Source: UBA9676 sp963730065
Lineage (GTDB): Bacteria; Actinomycetota; Actinomycetes; Streptosporangiales; Streptosporangiaceae
DNA: 64,000 nt
Direction: 5' to 3'
Assembly: GCA_963730065.1 (NCBI GenBank)
Contig: CAVSQL010000014.1
Location: 496,001-560,000, forward strand
The notes under the pieces are model-generated. The model searched no databases, was not told the origin of the DNA, and worked only from the letters and a program-made list of their open reading frames with translations. Of the stretch, positions 51,164-60,324 are shown piece after piece; positions within the stretch are counted from its first letter, which is position 1, and the number at the start of each line of letters is the position of its first letter. A program made the translations under genes and the position numbers.

Positions 51164-53683
51164 TCAGCCGCTGCCGCTGGTCACTGTGAAGCCACCGCGC
51201 AGCGGCAGGCCGGACAGGGCCGAGGAATCGCCCACGTACACCCGGAACCCGCCGGGCGGGACCACCCAGCTGTTCGCCGGGTCATTCCAGTACGACAGGT
51301 CATGGCCGTCGAGGGTGAAGCTCACCACGGCGGACTGGCCGGGCCGCAGGGTGACCCGCTGGAAGCCCTTGAGCTGGCGGGGCGGCTCGCCCGCCGCGGC
51401 CGGGTCGCCCAGGTAGAGCTGCGCCACCTCCGAGCCGGCCACCCGCCCGGTGTTGGTGACCCGGGCGGTCACCCGGACCGGTGCGGCCCGGCCAGCCACC
51501 TGCGACGGGGTGATGCGCAGGTCGCTGAAGGCGAAGCTGGTGTAGGACAGCCCGTAACCGAACGGGAACAGCGGGGTCAGGTTGCGGGCGTCGTACCACC
51601 GGTAGCCCACATAGATGCCCTCCGAGTACAGCACCTTCCCGTTGACCCCGGGGAACTGGGCCGGGGTGGAGGCCGGCACCTGGGACAGGCTGCGCGGGAA
51701 GGTCACCGGCAGGTGCCCGGACGGGTCGGTGGCCCCGTAGAGCACGCTGGCCAGCGCGGTGCCGTTGCTCTCGCCCGGGTACCAGGCGTCCACGACCGCG
51801 GCCACCTGGTCCAGCCATGGCATCGCCACCGGCGCGCCCGCGTCGATGACCACCACGGTGTGCGGGTTGGCCGCGGCCACCGCCGAGATGAGCTCGTCCT
51901 GCGCGGACGGCAGGCTGAGATCTGGCCGGTCGGCGGCCTCGGTCTCGGTGTCGTCGGACACCACCACCACGGCCGAGCGCGCCGACCTGGCCGCCGCGAC
52001 GGCCTGGCTGATCCCGGGCGCCAGCGCCGACGGCGTCGCCCAGGTGAGGGCCGACGAGTCGCCGCTGATCTGGATCTGGTAGGTGTGCCCGGCCTGCAGC
52101 GGCACGGCCGCCGAATAGGTCTGTACCGGCGGCGTGCTCGGGTCGCTCAGGATCTCGGTGCCGTCCACCGACAGGGTGGTGGCGTTGTAGCAGCCACACG
52201 AGTTCGTGATCGCAAGCACGTAGGTCCCGGTCTCCGGGGCCGTCAGGGTGCCGCTGTAGCTGCCGCCGACCGGGGTCGGCGCGTAGGCCGGCGACAGCAC
52301 GGACGACGGGATCGCCGGCAGGCTGGTGTCGGTCGGCAGGCCCTGCTGGTACACCACGCTGGTGCCCGGGCCCGCCGCCGCCTGGAGCCCCTGCAGCGGG
52401 GTGACGCTGAACGGGGCGGTGACGTAGGCGCTGCCGCCGCCGGTGGGCGTCGGGTCGGCCGACGCGGCCGGGCCGATCACCGCCACCGTGCCGGCGTGCG
52501 CGGCCGGCAGCGGCAGGACCCGGCCGTCGTTCTTCAGCAGCACCGTGCCGTCCTCGGCGACCCGCTCCGAGACCGCCTGGTGGGCGGGGGTGGTGACGAT
52601 CGCGCTGGTGGTGCCGGTGGGCGGGTGGTTGAAGATGCCGAAGCGGAACATCTCAGTGGCGATCCGGCTGACCATGCCGTCCACCACCGACTTGGGGATC
52701 GTCCCGTTCTGCACGTCCGTCTCCAGCGCCTGGCCGAAGTAGGTGTTGAACGGCTGCTCCATGTCGGTGCCGTCAACCGCCCCCTCGGTGGCGTGCAGGG
52801 CGGCGTAATCGGAGGTCACGAAGCCCGGGAAGCCCCAGCGCTGCTTGAGCGTCTGGGTTTCCAGGTAAGGGTTCTGGCAGGCGAAGTTGCCGTTGATCAC
52901 CGAGTAGGCGCACATCACCGAGGCGACCTTGGCCTGGGTCACAGCCTGCTGGAAGGCAGGCAGGTAGATCTCGTGCAGGGTCCGGGTGCTCACGATGACG
53001 TCGTCGGCCGGGGTGTTGCGGTTCGTCTCCTGGTTGTACGCGGCGAAGTGCTTGACCTGCGACATCTCACCCTGGGCCTGCACCCCGTCGATTTCGCTGA
53101 CGGCGACGGCCGCATTCAGGAACGGGTCCTCGGTGAACGCCTCGAACGACCGGCCCCAGCGCGGGTCGCGCAGGATGTTGACGGTGGGGCCGAGGTTGAC
53201 CGCGGCGCCCTTGCCCCATTCCTCCTGCCCGATGACCGCGCCCCACTGGCGGGCCAGCGAGGGGTCGAAGGTCGCGGCCAGCGCCACCCCGGCCGGCATC
53301 TGGGTGACGCCGGTCAGCCCGTCGCCGACCCCGAGCGGGCCGTCCTCCAGGCCCAGCGCCGGTATGCACAGCGACGGCTGCGCGGCCATGTAGAACACGT
53401 AGGGCTGGCCCGTGCCCTGGCCTTCGACCATGGTGATCTCGTTGGCGAGCGTCATCTTCGACAGCAGCAGGCGGACCCGCGCTGCGACGGAGAGCGACTG
53501 ATTCAGCCAGGGGCAGCTGGGGTTCGTGGCCTGGCCGGCCAGGGTGGCGGCGGTGCCCGCGGGGTGCGCCGTGCTGGCTGCCGCCGGGCTGCCCAGGGCG
53601 GCGAGCGACAGCGGGAATAACAGCGCTAAGGATGCGGTGACGGTGACAAGTGACCTTCGGCTGAATTCCGGGATCAGTTTCAT
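51164..53683 (-). CDS. secreted glycoside hydrolase family 3 (beta-glucosidase-like) with PA14 domain
   Basis: The 839-residue protein starts MKLIPEFSRRSLVTVTASLALLFPLSLAAL, a signal peptide ending near AAAS (about 38). The GH3 barrel covers about 60-330 with the nucleophile Asp in GFVTSDYAALHATEGAVDG (about 285). The alpha/beta sandwich (about 360-680) is split by a PA14 domain (about 450-580: GGSYSGTLTAPETGTYVLAITNSCGCYN), as in many actinobacterial beta-glucosidases. A fibronectin-III-like C-domain ends the protein. It should act outside the cell on beta-glucosides or related glycans. The start has GGAGGG six bases upstream; a longer open frame lacks coding signs. Confidence 0.92.
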   Translation of the reverse strand: MKLIPEFSRRSLVTVTASLALLFPLSLAALGSPAAASTAHPAGTAATLAGQATNPSCPWLNQSLSVAARVRLLLSKMTLANEITMVEGQGTGQPYVFYMAAQPSLCIPALGLEDGPLGVGDGLTGVTQMPAGVALAATFDPSLARQWGAVIGQEEWGKGAAVNLGPTVNILRDPRWGRSFEAFTEDPFLNAAVAVSEIDGVQAQGEMSQVKHFAAYNQETNRNTPADDVIVSTRTLHEIYLPAFQQAVTQAKVASVMCAYSVINGNFACQNPYLETQTLKQRWGFPGFVTSDYAALHATEGAVDGTDMEQPFNTYFGQALETDVQNGTIPKSVVDGMVSRIATEMFRFGIFNHPPTGTTSAIVTTPAHQAVSERVAEDGTVLLKNDGRVLPLPAAHAGTVAVIGPAASADPTPTGGGSAYVTAPFSVTPLQGLQAAAGPGTSVVYQQGLPTDTSLPAIPSSVLSPAYAPTPVGGSYSGTLTAPETGTYVLAITNSCGCYNATTLSVDGTEILSDPSTPPVQTYSAAVPLQAGHTYQIQISGDSSALTWATPSALAPGISQAVAAARSARSAVVVVSDDTETEAADRPDLSLPSAQDELISAVAAANPHTVVVIDAGAPVAMPWLDQVAAVVDAWYPGESNGTALASVLYGATDPSGHLPVTFPRSLSQVPASTPAQFPGVNGKVLYSEGIYVGYRWYDARNLTPLFPFGYGLSYTSFAFSDLRITPSQVAGRAAPVRVTARVTNTGRVAGSEVAQLYLGDPAAAGEPPRQLKGFQRVTLRPGQSAVVSFTLDGHDLSYWNDPANSWVVPPGGFRVYVGDSSALSGLPLRGGFTVTSGSG

Positions 53684-53977
53684 CGAGCCCTCCGGCTGCT
53701 GTGACGGCTCTGGCGGACCAATAGACCGCCCCGAGGCCGGTCGTTTCCGCCAGCGGTCTACCGGCGAAGTTACGCCGCCCCGTATAAACGATCCGTAAAT
53801 ATTCCGATACACCAATGAATAATGGGTGAATGCCCGGGCCGCCTCACCGCGGCGGCTGGTGCCAAGCGCTGGCCGGCGGGCACCATTAGGACCAGCGTGG
53901 CGGCGTGGCGGCACGGCCCGGGCAGGTACGGGCAGCCGGTAGGGTCGGCACCGACCGCGATCGAGGGGCGCTTTGAG
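53684..53977. other. divergent promoter region between GH3 and phosphatidyltransferase genes
   Basis: A 294-bp gap with an A+T-rich centre (CGTATAAACGATCCGTAAATATTCCGATA, split 53780-53810). It should hold both promoters. TATACG on the minus strand within this block could be a -10 element for the GH3 gene. No operator palindrome was recognised. Confidence 0.35.
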
Positions 53978-54604
53978 GTGACGCGAGCCGACAGCGAGGC
54001 GGAGACCAGCCCCGCCGCACCCGCTGACCAGCTGGGCCGCATCCTCACCGTGCCGAATGCGATCAGCGTGGCCCGGCTGGCCGGCGTGCCGGTCTTCCTC
54101 TGGCTGGTGCTCGGCCCCCACGCGGATGGCTGGGCGGTTGCCCTGCTCATCGTGGCCGGGCTGTCCGACTGGCTGGACGGCGTGATCGCCCGGGCCTGGA
54201 ACCAGCAGAGCCGGCTGGGGCAGGTGCTCGACCCGACGGCCGACCGGCTCTACATCGCCGCCACGCTGATCGGGCTGGCCATCCGCGCCATCATCCCCTG
54301 GTGGCTGGTGGCCGTGCTGGTGGCCAGGGAACTCGTGCTCGGGGTGGCGCTGCTCGTGCTGCGCCGGCACGGGTACGGCCCGCTGCAGGTGAGCCTGGTG
54401 GGCAAGACGGCCACCCTGTGCCTGCTGTACGCGTTCCCGCTGCTGTTCCTCGGCGACCACGCGGGGACGCCGGCCCTGGTGGCGCGGGTCATCGGCTGGG
54501 CCTTCGCGATCTGGGGCTGTGTCCTGTACTGGTGGGCCGCTGTGCTCTACCTGGAGCAGACGCGCCGCCTGGTCAGCGCGGACAGGAGCCAGGCGGCGCC
54601 GTGA
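53978..54604 (+). CDS. CDP-alcohol phosphatidyltransferase
   Basis: The 208-residue membrane protein contains the full catalytic motif DWLDGVIARAWNQQSRLGQVLDPTADRLYI, fitting D-G-x2-A-R-x8-G-x3-D-x3-D (about residues 65-95). About five membrane segments follow the LGRILTVPNAISVARLAGVPVFLWL start. The family makes phosphatidylglycerophosphate, phosphatidylinositol phosphate or cardiolipin; the alcohol is not predictable. GTG 53978 has GAGGGGCG upstream. It is 84 bp from the nucleotidyltransferase gene. Confidence 0.9.
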   Translation: MTRADSEAETSPAAPADQLGRILTVPNAISVARLAGVPVFLWLVLGPHADGWAVALLIVAGLSDWLDGVIARAWNQQSRLGQVLDPTADRLYIAATLIGLAIRAIIPWWLVAVLVARELVLGVALLVLRRHGYGPLQVSLVGKTATLCLLYAFPLLFLGDHAGTPALVARVIGWAFAIWGCVLYWWAAVLYLEQTRRLVSADRSQAAP

Positions 54605-54688
54605 TGGGACGCGGGCCGTGAGCTTGCCGGGGCGGCCGCGATGAAATGATGGGAGACGCAAAGCTCGGCGGGAGGAGACGGGTCGCCG

Positions 54689-57187
54689 GTGAAGGCAGTG
54701 GTGATGGCGGGCGGGGAGGGCACCCGGCTGCGCCCGATGACCGCCAACCAGCCCAAGCCGCTGCTGCCGGTGGTGAACAAGCCGATCATGGAGCACGTGC
54801 TGCGGCTGCTCAAGCGGCACGGGTTCGCCGAGACGGTGGTGACGGTCCAGTTCCTGGCCTCGCTGGTCCGCAACTACTTCGGCGACGGCGAGGACGTCGG
54901 CATGAGCCTGCAGTACGCCACCGAGGAGATGCCGCTGGGGACGGCGGGCAGCGTGAAGAACGCCGAGGACGAGCTGCGGGCCAGCCCGTTCCTGGTCATC
55001 TCCGGCGACGCCCTCACCGATATCGACCTGTCCGCCCTGGTCGGCTACCACAAGAAGAACGGCGCCCTGGTCACCGTGGCCCTCAGCCGGGTCCCCAACC
55101 CGCTCGAGTTCGGGATCATCATCGTGGGGGAGGACGGCCGCATCCAGCGGTTCCTGGAGAAGCCGACCTGGGGGCAGGTCTTTTCCGACACCGTGAACAC
55201 CGGCATTTACGTAATGGAGCCCGAGGTGCTGGCCGAGGTGCCGGGCGGCGCTTCCGTCAACTGGTCGGGGGACGTTTTCCCCCAGCTGCTGAAGGCGGGC
55301 GCGCCGCTGTACGGCTGGATCGCCGACGGGTACTGGGAGGACGTCGGCAGCCACGAGAGCTACCTCAAGGCCCAGGCGGACGTGCTGTCCGGACGGGTCG
55401 AGACGGAAATGGACGGGTTCGAGGTCTCACCCGGGGTGTGGGTCGGCGAGGGAGCCGAGGTCGACCCGGAGGCGCTGCTGTCCGGGCCGCTGTGCATCGG
55501 CGACTACGCCAAGATCGAGGCCGGGGCCCAGCTCCGCGAGTTCACCGTGGTCGGCAGCAACGTGGTGGTGAAGGAGGGGGCGTTCCTGCACCGGGCCGTG
55601 GTGCACAACAACGTCTACGTCGGCCAGGGGACGACCCTGCGCGGCTGTGTCATCGGCAAGAACACCGACGTGATGGGCTCGGCCCGGATCGAGGAGGGCG
55701 CGGTCGTCGGGGACGAATGCGTGATCGAGCCGGAGGCATACGTGTCCGCCGGGGTGAAGGTCTACCCGTTCAAGACCATCGAGGCGGGCGCGGTGGTGAA
55801 CACCAGCGTCATCTGGGAGTCACGCGGGCAGCGCACGCTGTTCGGGCCGCGCGGGGTCTCCGGCCTCATCAACGTGGAGATCACCCCGGAGCTGTGCGTC
55901 CGGCTGGCCAGCGCGTACGCGACCACCCTGAAGAAAGGCGCGGTGGTCACCACCTCGCGTGACGTCTCCCGGGCGGCCCGTGCGTTCAAGCGCGCGGTCC
56001 AGGGCGCGCTCAACGCCAGCGCCATCGACGTGGTGGACCTGGAGGCGCAGCCGCTCCCGGTGGCGAGGTTCCAGACCTCCCACAGCGACTGCAGCGGCGG
56101 GATCGCGCTGCGTACCACCTCGGGCGACCCGCAGTCGATCGACATCATCTTCCTCGACGAGCGCGGGGCCGAGCTGTCCCAGGCCGCGGCCCGCAAGCTG
56201 GAGCGCGTGTTCTCCCGGCAGGAGTACCGGCGGGCCTTCCCCGGCGAGATCGCCGAGCTGACCTACCCGTCCCGGGCGGTGGAGTCCTATGTGGCCGAGC
56301 TGCTGCGGTCCGTGGACATGACCGGCGTGCGGGACGCGGAGCTCAAGGTCGTGGTGGACTGCGCCGGCGGCACCGCCTCGCTGGTGCTGCCGGAGCTGCT
56401 GGGGCGGATCGGGATCGACGTGCTCACCGTCAACAACCGCCTCGATGAGGGGTCACCGACGCAGAGCCTGGCCCAGCTGCGGGCCGGCATGCAGCGCCTG
56501 TCCGAGCTCGTCGCCTCGTCCCGGGCCGCGTTCGGAGTCCGGTTCGACCAGGTCGGCGAGCGGATCCAGCTGGTCAACGACAAGGGCGCCATGGTCAGCG
56601 ACGGCCGGGCGCTGCTGGTGGTGCTCGACCTCATCGGGGCCGAACGGCAGTCGGGCCAGGTCGCCCTGCCGGTCACCACCACCCGGGTGGCCGAGCGGGT
56701 GAGCCGTTTCCACGGCGTGAAGGTGGTGTGGACACCGACCTCACAGCACGGCCTCACGCAGGCGACCGCGGCCGACGACGTGATCTTCGGCGCCGACGGG
56801 CGGGGCGGGTTCGTGGTACCCGAGTTCAGCCGGACCGTCGACGGCATCGCGGCGTTCGCCCGCCTGCTCGGGCTGGTCGCGCGGACCAGGCTCACCCTCA
56901 GCCAGATCGACGCCCGGATCCCCCGGGCGCACCTGCTCAAGCGCTCCATGCCCACCCCGTGGGCGGCCAAGGGCAGCGTCATGCGGACCGTGGTGGAAGC
57001 CGCCGGCAGCCGCGAGATGGATACCACCGACGGTGTGCGGGTGGTCGAGCCCGATGGGGGCTGGGTGCTCGTGCTGCCCGACCCTGCGGACGCGGTCACG
57101 CACCTGTGGGCGGAGGGCGCCGACGCCGACGCCGCCCAGGCGCTGCTGGACGAGTGGGCCGCGGTCGCGGAACGGGCTGACTCCTGA
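54689..57187 (+). CDS. sugar-1-phosphate nucleotidyltransferase fused to a degenerate phosphomannomutase-like domain
   Basis: Residues 1-235 form a nucleotidyltransferase (MKAVVMAGGEGTRLRPMT, the signature Lys in QPKPLLPVVNKPIMEHV, LVISGDALTDIDL). About 250-370 is a left-handed beta helix (hexapeptide repeats VVGSNVVVKEGAFLHRAVVHNNVYVG). From 380 to 832 is a phosphohexomutase fold. Its phosphoserine loop TASHNP is replaced by QTSHSDCSGG, and the metal loop DxDxDR is degraded (FDQVGERIQLV), so mutase activity is doubtful. Actinobacteria have this fusion, often named ManC or GDP-mannose pyrophosphorylase; the sugar is unproved. GTG start with GGAGGAG upstream. Confidence 0.88.
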   Translation: MKAVVMAGGEGTRLRPMTANQPKPLLPVVNKPIMEHVLRLLKRHGFAETVVTVQFLASLVRNYFGDGEDVGMSLQYATEEMPLGTAGSVKNAEDELRASPFLVISGDALTDIDLSALVGYHKKNGALVTVALSRVPNPLEFGIIIVGEDGRIQRFLEKPTWGQVFSDTVNTGIYVMEPEVLAEVPGGASVNWSGDVFPQLLKAGAPLYGWIADGYWEDVGSHESYLKAQADVLSGRVETEMDGFEVSPGVWVGEGAEVDPEALLSGPLCIGDYAKIEAGAQLREFTVVGSNVVVKEGAFLHRAVVHNNVYVGQGTTLRGCVIGKNTDVMGSARIEEGAVVGDECVIEPEAYVSAGVKVYPFKTIEAGAVVNTSVIWESRGQRTLFGPRGVSGLINVEITPELCVRLASAYATTLKKGAVVTTSRDVSRAARAFKRAVQGALNASAIDVVDLEAQPLPVARFQTSHSDCSGGIALRTTSGDPQSIDIIFLDERGAELSQAAARKLERVFSRQEYRRAFPGEIAELTYPSRAVESYVAELLRSVDMTGVRDAELKVVVDCAGGTASLVLPELLGRIGIDVLTVNNRLDEGSPTQSLAQLRAGMQRLSELVASSRAAFGVRFDQVGERIQLVNDKGAMVSDGRALLVVLDLIGAERQSGQVALPVTTTRVAERVSRFHGVKVVWTPTSQHGLTQATAADDVIFGADGRGGFVVPEFSRTVDGIAAFARLLGLVARTRLTLSQIDARIPRAHLLKRSMPTPWAAKGSVMRTVVEAAGSREMDTTDGVRVVEPDGGWVLVLPDPADAVTHLWAEGADADAAQALLDEWAAVAERADS

Positions 57188-57240
57188 CCGGCCGCTGGGC
57201 CAGCGCCAGGCCGCAGGCTCCGCTGGCCCGCTGCGGCCGG
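57188..57240 (+). terminator. long stem-loop terminator after the nucleotidyltransferase gene
   Basis: CCGGCCGC (57188-57195) and GGGCCAGCG (57197-57205) pair with GCGGCCGG (57233-57240) and CGCTGGCCC (57221-57229), giving a 17-bp stem with a small bulge and 15-base loop, directly behind the stop. Confidence 0.75.
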
Positions 57241-57585
57241 CCCAGCCGAGTGGCCGGCGCGGATACCCTGCACGTGAGAGAATTCCAGTTCATCTGCTCG
57301 CAGCCATGAATGCGCCGGAGGTTCGACCTGATGTGGCGGAGGCGTCGTGACCATGCCCCTGAGAGCTACCAGGGAGCGGTTCCGCCCGCTGGGGTTGATA
57401 CGAGGCAGCGCTGGACCTGGCGGGGACTTCTGGGGCGCGGCCGCAGGAATGCGTGGCGCATGGACCGGGCGCCCGCTTCGCAGGTAGCGTGGGCGAACGT
57501 ACCTGAGCTGACGCCGAGAGCCGCGCGCGCGAGCGTGGTTCCCGGCCCGAGCCCACTTCCGGCGGACGAGAGGCTGGGCCCCGAC
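57241..57585 (+). other. garA leader region with a chain of overlapping short frames
   Basis: No long gene fits here. Three short frames overlap stop to start: GTG 57274 (11 codons, VREFQFICSQP), ATG 57306 (14 codons, MNAPEVRPDVAEAS) and GTG 57347 (46 codons), joined by ATGA and GTGA overlaps. TACCCT at 57263-57268 could be a -10 for a leaderless start at 57274. None has a family match, and their reality is uncertain. A gcvH gene, which precedes garA in mycobacteria, is absent. Confidence 0.3.
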
Positions 57586-58128
57586 ATGCCGAGCGTCTAC
57601 TGCACCCGCTGCGGACAGGACAACCCCGAGGTTGCCCGGTTCTGCTCGCACTGCGGTATGGCGCTGGCGCGCGGCGGAGGCGAGCGGCCGGGGGAGAGCA
57701 CATCGGCGATCTCGCTCGGCGGCTCGGAGCTGGCCGAGGCGGAACCGGATGAGCCGCTCGCCGATTCCGGGGCGGTTGAGGCGCTGCCCTGGGGCAGCGC
57801 CCTGCTCGTGGTGAAGCGCGGCCCCAACGCGGGCAGCCGGTTCCTGCTCGACAGCGATCTCACCACCGCTGGCCGGCATCCGGAGAGCGACATCTTTCTC
57901 GACGATGTGACGGTGTCCCGCCGTCACGCCGAGTTCTACCGGCACCCGCGCGGCTTCACCGTGCGTGACGTGGGGAGTCTCAACGGGACCTATGTGAACC
58001 GGGAGCGGATCGAGGAAGCCGATCTGAACGATGGTGACGAGGTCCAGGTGGGCAAGTTCCGGCTGATGTTTCTCGCCGGGCGGCGCTCCCATGCCGACCG
58101 TGGCGGAGGTGCGCAGGTAGGGGCATGA
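57586..58128 (+). CDS. garA: FHA-domain regulator GarA-like
   Basis: The 180-residue protein starts with a zinc ribbon (YCTRCGQDNPEVARFCSHCG) and has an FHA domain at about 75-170: FLLDSDLTTAGRHPESDIFLDDVTVSRRHAEFYRHPRGFTVRDVGSLNGTYVNRERIEEADLNDGDEVQVGKFRL. The phosphothreonine-binding Arg, Ser and Asn are present. GESTSAIS before it may stand in for the ETTS motif that PknB/PknG phosphorylate in mycobacterial GarA. GarA controls glutamate and TCA enzymes. The start is ATG 57586; an upstream extension to 57310 lacks domains. The stop overlaps ftsR in ATGA. Confidence 0.9.
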   Translation: MPSVYCTRCGQDNPEVARFCSHCGMALARGGGERPGESTSAISLGGSELAEAEPDEPLADSGAVEALPWGSALLVVKRGPNAGSRFLLDSDLTTAGRHPESDIFLDDVTVSRRHAEFYRHPRGFTVRDVGSLNGTYVNRERIEEADLNDGDEVQVGKFRLMFLAGRRSHADRGGGAQVGA

Positions 58129-58826
58129 GTGCTGAGCCTGCCCGGGCGTATTTCGGGATCGGAGAGGTGCTGGCCCAGCTGCGCGCCGAGTTTCCCGATG
58201 TGAGCGTCTCGAAGATCCGCTTCCTGGAGACCGAAGGGCTCATCCAGCCCGCCCGGTCGCCGTCCGGTTACCGGAAGTTCGCCACGGCCGACGTGGAGCG
58301 GCTGCGCTACATCCTCACCGCCCAGCGGGACCGGTACCTGCCGTTGCGGGTCATCAAGGACCAGCTCGACGCCGACGGGCAGGATCACGGCACTGGCCGG
58401 GTGAGCCCGCACCCGGCACTCACGGACCGCCCCGCCCCGCTCACCCGGCGGGAGCTGCTGGAGGCGACCGGCCTGGACGAGGCCCGGCTGGCGGAGCTTG
58501 AGGACTTCGGGCTGGTGCGGCGCAACGGCCGGCAGTACGGGCCGGACGCGCTGGCGGCCACCCGCGCCATCGTGGCGCTCGACCGTTACGGCGTCCAGGC
58601 CCGGCACCTGCGGGTACTGCGCGCATCCGCGGAACGGGAGACCGCGCTGATCGAGCAGGTGGTCGCCCCCATCCTGCGCCAGCGCACCCCGGGGGCGCGG
58701 GACCGGGCGGGCCAGACCGCGCGGGAGATCGCCGCCATCACCCTGCAGCTGCACGCCGCGCTGGTCGAGGCGGCGCTGGCCGACGCCGGTTTCGGCGATC
58801 CGCACCCGGGCCGGCCGGATGGCTGA
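58125..58826 (+). CDS. ftsR: MerR-family transcriptional regulator FtsR
   Basis: The 233-residue protein has a MerR helix-turn-helix (YFGIGEVLAQLRAEFPDVSVSKIRFLETEGLIQPARSPSGYRKFATADVERLRYIL) and a C-terminal part with TRRELLEATGLDEARLAELEDFGLVRRNG, matching Rv1828/FtsR. In corynebacteria FtsR activates ftsZ. Position between garA and the DUF151 gene is the same as in mycobacteria. It overlaps garA by 4 bp. Confidence 0.9.
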   Translation: MSAEPARAYFGIGEVLAQLRAEFPDVSVSKIRFLETEGLIQPARSPSGYRKFATADVERLRYILTAQRDRYLPLRVIKDQLDADGQDHGTGRVSPHPALTDRPAPLTRRELLEATGLDEARLAELEDFGLVRRNGRQYGPDALAATRAIVALDRYGVQARHLRVLRASAERETALIEQVVAPILRQRTPGARDRAGQTAREIAAITLQLHAALVEAALADAGFGDPHPGRPDG

Positions 58827-58867
58827 GCACAGGGCGCGGGCCTCGCCGCGCCACAGGCGGGTGTACG

Positions 58868-58894
58868 TTGACAAGAGAAGGCCTTCATTAGATT
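58868..58894 (+). promoter_or_regulatory. candidate vegetative promoter of the DUF151 gene
   Basis: TTGACA at 58868-58873 and TAGATT at 58889-58894 have a 15-base spacer, slightly short for a primary sigma factor. They lie 43 bp upstream of the GTG start. Confidence 0.4.
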
Positions 58895-58936
58895 CAGGAC
58901 GCCGGCCGCGTCCGGCGTAGGTAGGACGGAGCCGCT

Positions 58937-59407
58937 GTGAGGAAGATGGAGGTCGTTGGCGTCCGGGTCGAGATGCCCACGAACCAGCCCATCGTCCTGC
59001 TCAAGGAGGTGCAGGGGGAGAGGTATCTGCCGATCTGGATCGGCCCGGTGGAAGCCACTGCGATCGCGTTCGCGCAGCAGGGAATGGTGCCGGCCCGGCC
59101 GCTGACCCATGACCTGTTCCGCGACGTCCTGGAAGCGCTCGGTGTGCAGCTGAAGACGGTCAACATCACCGCGCTGCGGGACGGCATCTTCTTCGCCGAC
59201 CTCATTTTCTCCAACGGGAAGGAAGTGAGCGCCCGGCCGTCGGACTCGATCGCCCTCGCACTCCGGACCGGTGCGTCGATCTTCGCCAGCGAGGAGATCC
59301 TGGACGAGGCCGGCGTCGCTATCCCGGACGAGCAGGAAGACGAGGTCGAGAAGTTCCGCGAGTTCCTGGACACCATCACTCCGGAGGACTTCGGCCGCGC
59401 GACGTAG
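58937..59407 (+). CDS. bifunctional nuclease family protein (DUF151)
   Basis: The 156-residue protein begins VRKMEVVGVRVEMPTNQPIVLLKEVQGERYLPIWIGPVEATAIAFAQQG, then PLTHDLFRDVLEALG and VSARPSDSIALALRTGASIFASEEILDEAGV. This is the DUF151/BFN pattern, and matches mycobacterial Rv1829 closely in length and ending (DEVEKFREFLDTITPEDF). Plant members have nuclease activity; the bacterial role is unknown. It has its own promoter candidate and terminator. Confidence 0.92.
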   Translation: MRKMEVVGVRVEMPTNQPIVLLKEVQGERYLPIWIGPVEATAIAFAQQGMVPARPLTHDLFRDVLEALGVQLKTVNITALRDGIFFADLIFSNGKEVSARPSDSIALALRTGASIFASEEILDEAGVAIPDEQEDEVEKFREFLDTITPEDFGRAT

Positions 59408-59419
59408 CGCGGCCGGCGG

Positions 59420-59440
59420 GGCCCGGGGACATCCCGGGCC
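59420..59440 (+). terminator. stem-loop terminator after the DUF151 gene
   Basis: GGCCCGGG (59420-59427) and CCCGGGCC (59433-59440) form a perfect 8-bp stem with loop GACAT, 13 bp after the stop. Confidence 0.65.
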
Positions 59441-59684
59441 AGGACAATGGCCGGACGGCCTGAGGCCGCCCGGGCGGGCAGCGGACGCTGCGCCGTTGCC
59501 CGCGGTGTTTCGCCGGGAGCCCGAGCCCGCGGGACCCCCCACGGCGGGGCGGCGGTACGCGGATTTGCACTGGTCAGCAGTTCCAGGGGCGACGCGCCGC
59601 AGGAGGTCGTTGACGGAGCCGGTCGGGTCGGCCTAGCGTGCGAAACGAGTACCCAGGGTGGCCAGCTCCGGGGCGGAGGCGGGT

Positions 59685-60281
<597 letters not shown>

Positions 60282-60324
60282 CGCCTACCCGTTTACCGGT
60301 GGCCGGTCCGGTAAGGTTCCGGGC

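Noticed and set aside
53684..55354. N-terminal extension of the GH3 frame up to 55354
   Set aside because: The signal peptide and ribosome binding site fix the start at 53683; the upstream part is antisense to the phosphatidyltransferase and nucleotidyltransferase genes.
56287..58092. 601-codon minus-strand frame opposite the nucleotidyltransferase and garA
   Set aside because: Spans a terminator and two real genes of the other strand; no domain similarity.
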